Shown here piece after piece: positions 5,758 to 5,967 of a stretch of 5,967 nt of DNA (the first letter of the stretch is position 1; each line of letters starts with the position of its first letter). This stretch comes from an uncultured Verrucomicrobiota bacterium (lineage in GTDB: Bacteria; Verrucomicrobiota; Kiritimatiellia; RFP12; UBA1067), in NCBI GenBank assembly GCA_946543025.1, contig CAMNLN010000222.1, forward strand, positions 1-5,967, in the 5' to 3' direction. Under the pieces are notes generated by a model. That model saw nothing but the letters and a program-made list of their open reading frames with translations. It was not told where the DNA came from and ran no database searches. Position numbers and translations under genes: made by a program.

Positions 5758-5806
5758 TCTTGCCCTAACCGGTTAAGCGCCGCAATCGGCAGAAAGGAAG
5801 TTGAAC
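5635..5806. other. Intergenic region between the secretin and repeat-protein genes
   Basis: 172 bases with no credible gene. Contents in order: one arm of a 10-bp inverted repeat (5635-5644); an imperfect stem AAGCACAT (5662-5669) against ATGTcaGCTT (5691-5700), with TTTTT at 5704-5708, a weak terminator candidate; the 8-bp palindrome AATGCATT (5682-5689); the other repeat arm (5748-5757); a 10-bp palindrome TAACCGGTTA (5766-5775); a 4-bp hairpin GCCG-CAAT-CGGC (5779-5790); and the ribosome-binding site AAAGGAAG (5793-5800) of the next gene. I could not find a convincing -35/-10 pair, although the next gene most likely has its own promoter here. Confidence 0.5.
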
Positions 5807-5967
5807 ATGAATATGATTAGAGTTGTTGTAGTGGCCGGTATCGTTTCCGGGTTTGTGTTGGCTGCCTCCGCGCAGAATCGCCAGACCTACCGCGATTCGA
5901 TGGGCCGCAACCAGGGTTCGGCCACCACCGACCGCTACGGCAAGACCACCTATCGCGACGCGATGGG
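5807..5967 (+). CDS. Secreted 21-residue-repeat protein (3' end beyond window)
   Basis: The first 53 codons of an exported protein that runs off the window. Residues 1-22 are a signal peptide: MNMIR, a hydrophobic VVVVAGIVSGFVLAA core, and an ASA|QN cleavage site. The mature part at once begins repeats: TYRDSMGRNQGSATTDRYGK (27-46) and then TTYRDAM (47-53), a period of 21 residues. A turn-like D-x-M/Y-G-R/K motif recurs at D30 and D42, and D51 begins a third copy, so spacings alternate 12 and 9. The rhythm recalls beta-hairpin repeats such as YD/RHS repeats, but I cannot assign a family. ATG 5807 lies 6 bases after AAAGGAAG; a second ATG at 5813 is less well placed. It is separated from the secretin gene by 172 bases and is probably its own transcription unit. 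Whether the upstream secretin exports it is unknown. Confidence 0.85.
   Translation, partial: MNMIRVVVVAGIVSGFVLAASAQNRQTYRDSMGRNQGSATTDRYGKTTYRDAM
5885..5967 (+). repeat. 63-base tandem coding repeat (first unit and start of the second)
   Basis: The 20 bases at 5885-5904 and at 5948-5967 match at 17 of 20 positions, offset by exactly 63 bases (21 codons). Two of the three differences fall at third codon positions. The array continues past the window edge, so the copy number cannot be seen. Confidence 0.75.

Noticed and set aside
5691..5768. Possible 25-residue small ORF in the intergenic region (ATG at 5691)
   Set aside because: No ribosome-binding site precedes it, the peptide (beginning MSACVFADF) has no membrane or toxin-like pattern, and it ends across the inverted-repeat region.

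Overview
The window reads as part of a GC-rich bacterial chromosome. Hand counts of 60-base lines in conserved coding stretches give about 60-68% GC. It holds one tightly packed, plus-strand gene cluster for an envelope-spanning secretin machine of the type IV pilus / type II secretion superfamily, followed by the start of an unrelated small secreted repeat protein. The weakly conserved PilM/PilN/PilO-like proteins, the alanine/lysine/proline-rich linkers, the 'NPFWPKGY' segment after a signal peptide and the secreted 'TYRDxMGR' repeat protein together suggest a Gram-negative member of the PVC group, perhaps Kiritimatiellota, Lentisphaerota or Verrucomicrobiota. That placement is an inference from protein style; no marker gene is present.

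Layout. Positions 2-1192 encode a PilM-like (actin-fold, GspL-cytoplasmic-domain-like) protein whose true start may lie before the window. Positions 1189-1878 encode a PilN-like and 1875-2492 a PilO-like bitopic inner-membrane protein. Positions 2489-3112 encode an exported PilP/GspB-like protein with a long EAAAK helix. All three of these junctions are 4-base ATGA stop/start overlaps preceded by purine-rich ribosome-binding sites, which indicates one translationally coupled operon. A 44-base AT-rich spacer leads to 3157-5634, an 825-residue secretin with a signal peptide, a basic linker of about 210 residues, an N0/STN domain, an N1 domain, the secretin core and a C-terminal tail. Positions 5635-5806 are non-coding and hold a few short inverted repeats. 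From 5807 to the window end lies the start of a secreted protein with 21-residue repeats.

How the genes fit together. By analogy with PilMNOPQ and GspL-GspM-GspC/B-GspD, the PilM-like protein would sit on the cytoplasmic face bound to the N-terminus of the PilN-like protein. The PilN-like and PilO-like proteins would pair through coiled coils and ferredoxin-like domains in the periplasm. The PilP-like protein would bridge to the secretin pore in the outer membrane. No assembly ATPase, platform protein, prepilin peptidase or pilin is in the window, so pilus and type II secretion roles cannot be separated here.

The most unusual points are the loss of recognisable nucleotide-binding motifs in the PilM-like protein, the near-perfect EAAAK single-helix spacer in the PilP-like protein, the very long basic linker of the secretin, a Ser/Thr-rich insert in the secretin core with lower GC and different codon use, and the 21-residue-repeat exported protein at the right edge. 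I see no complete novel defence or mobile system here.
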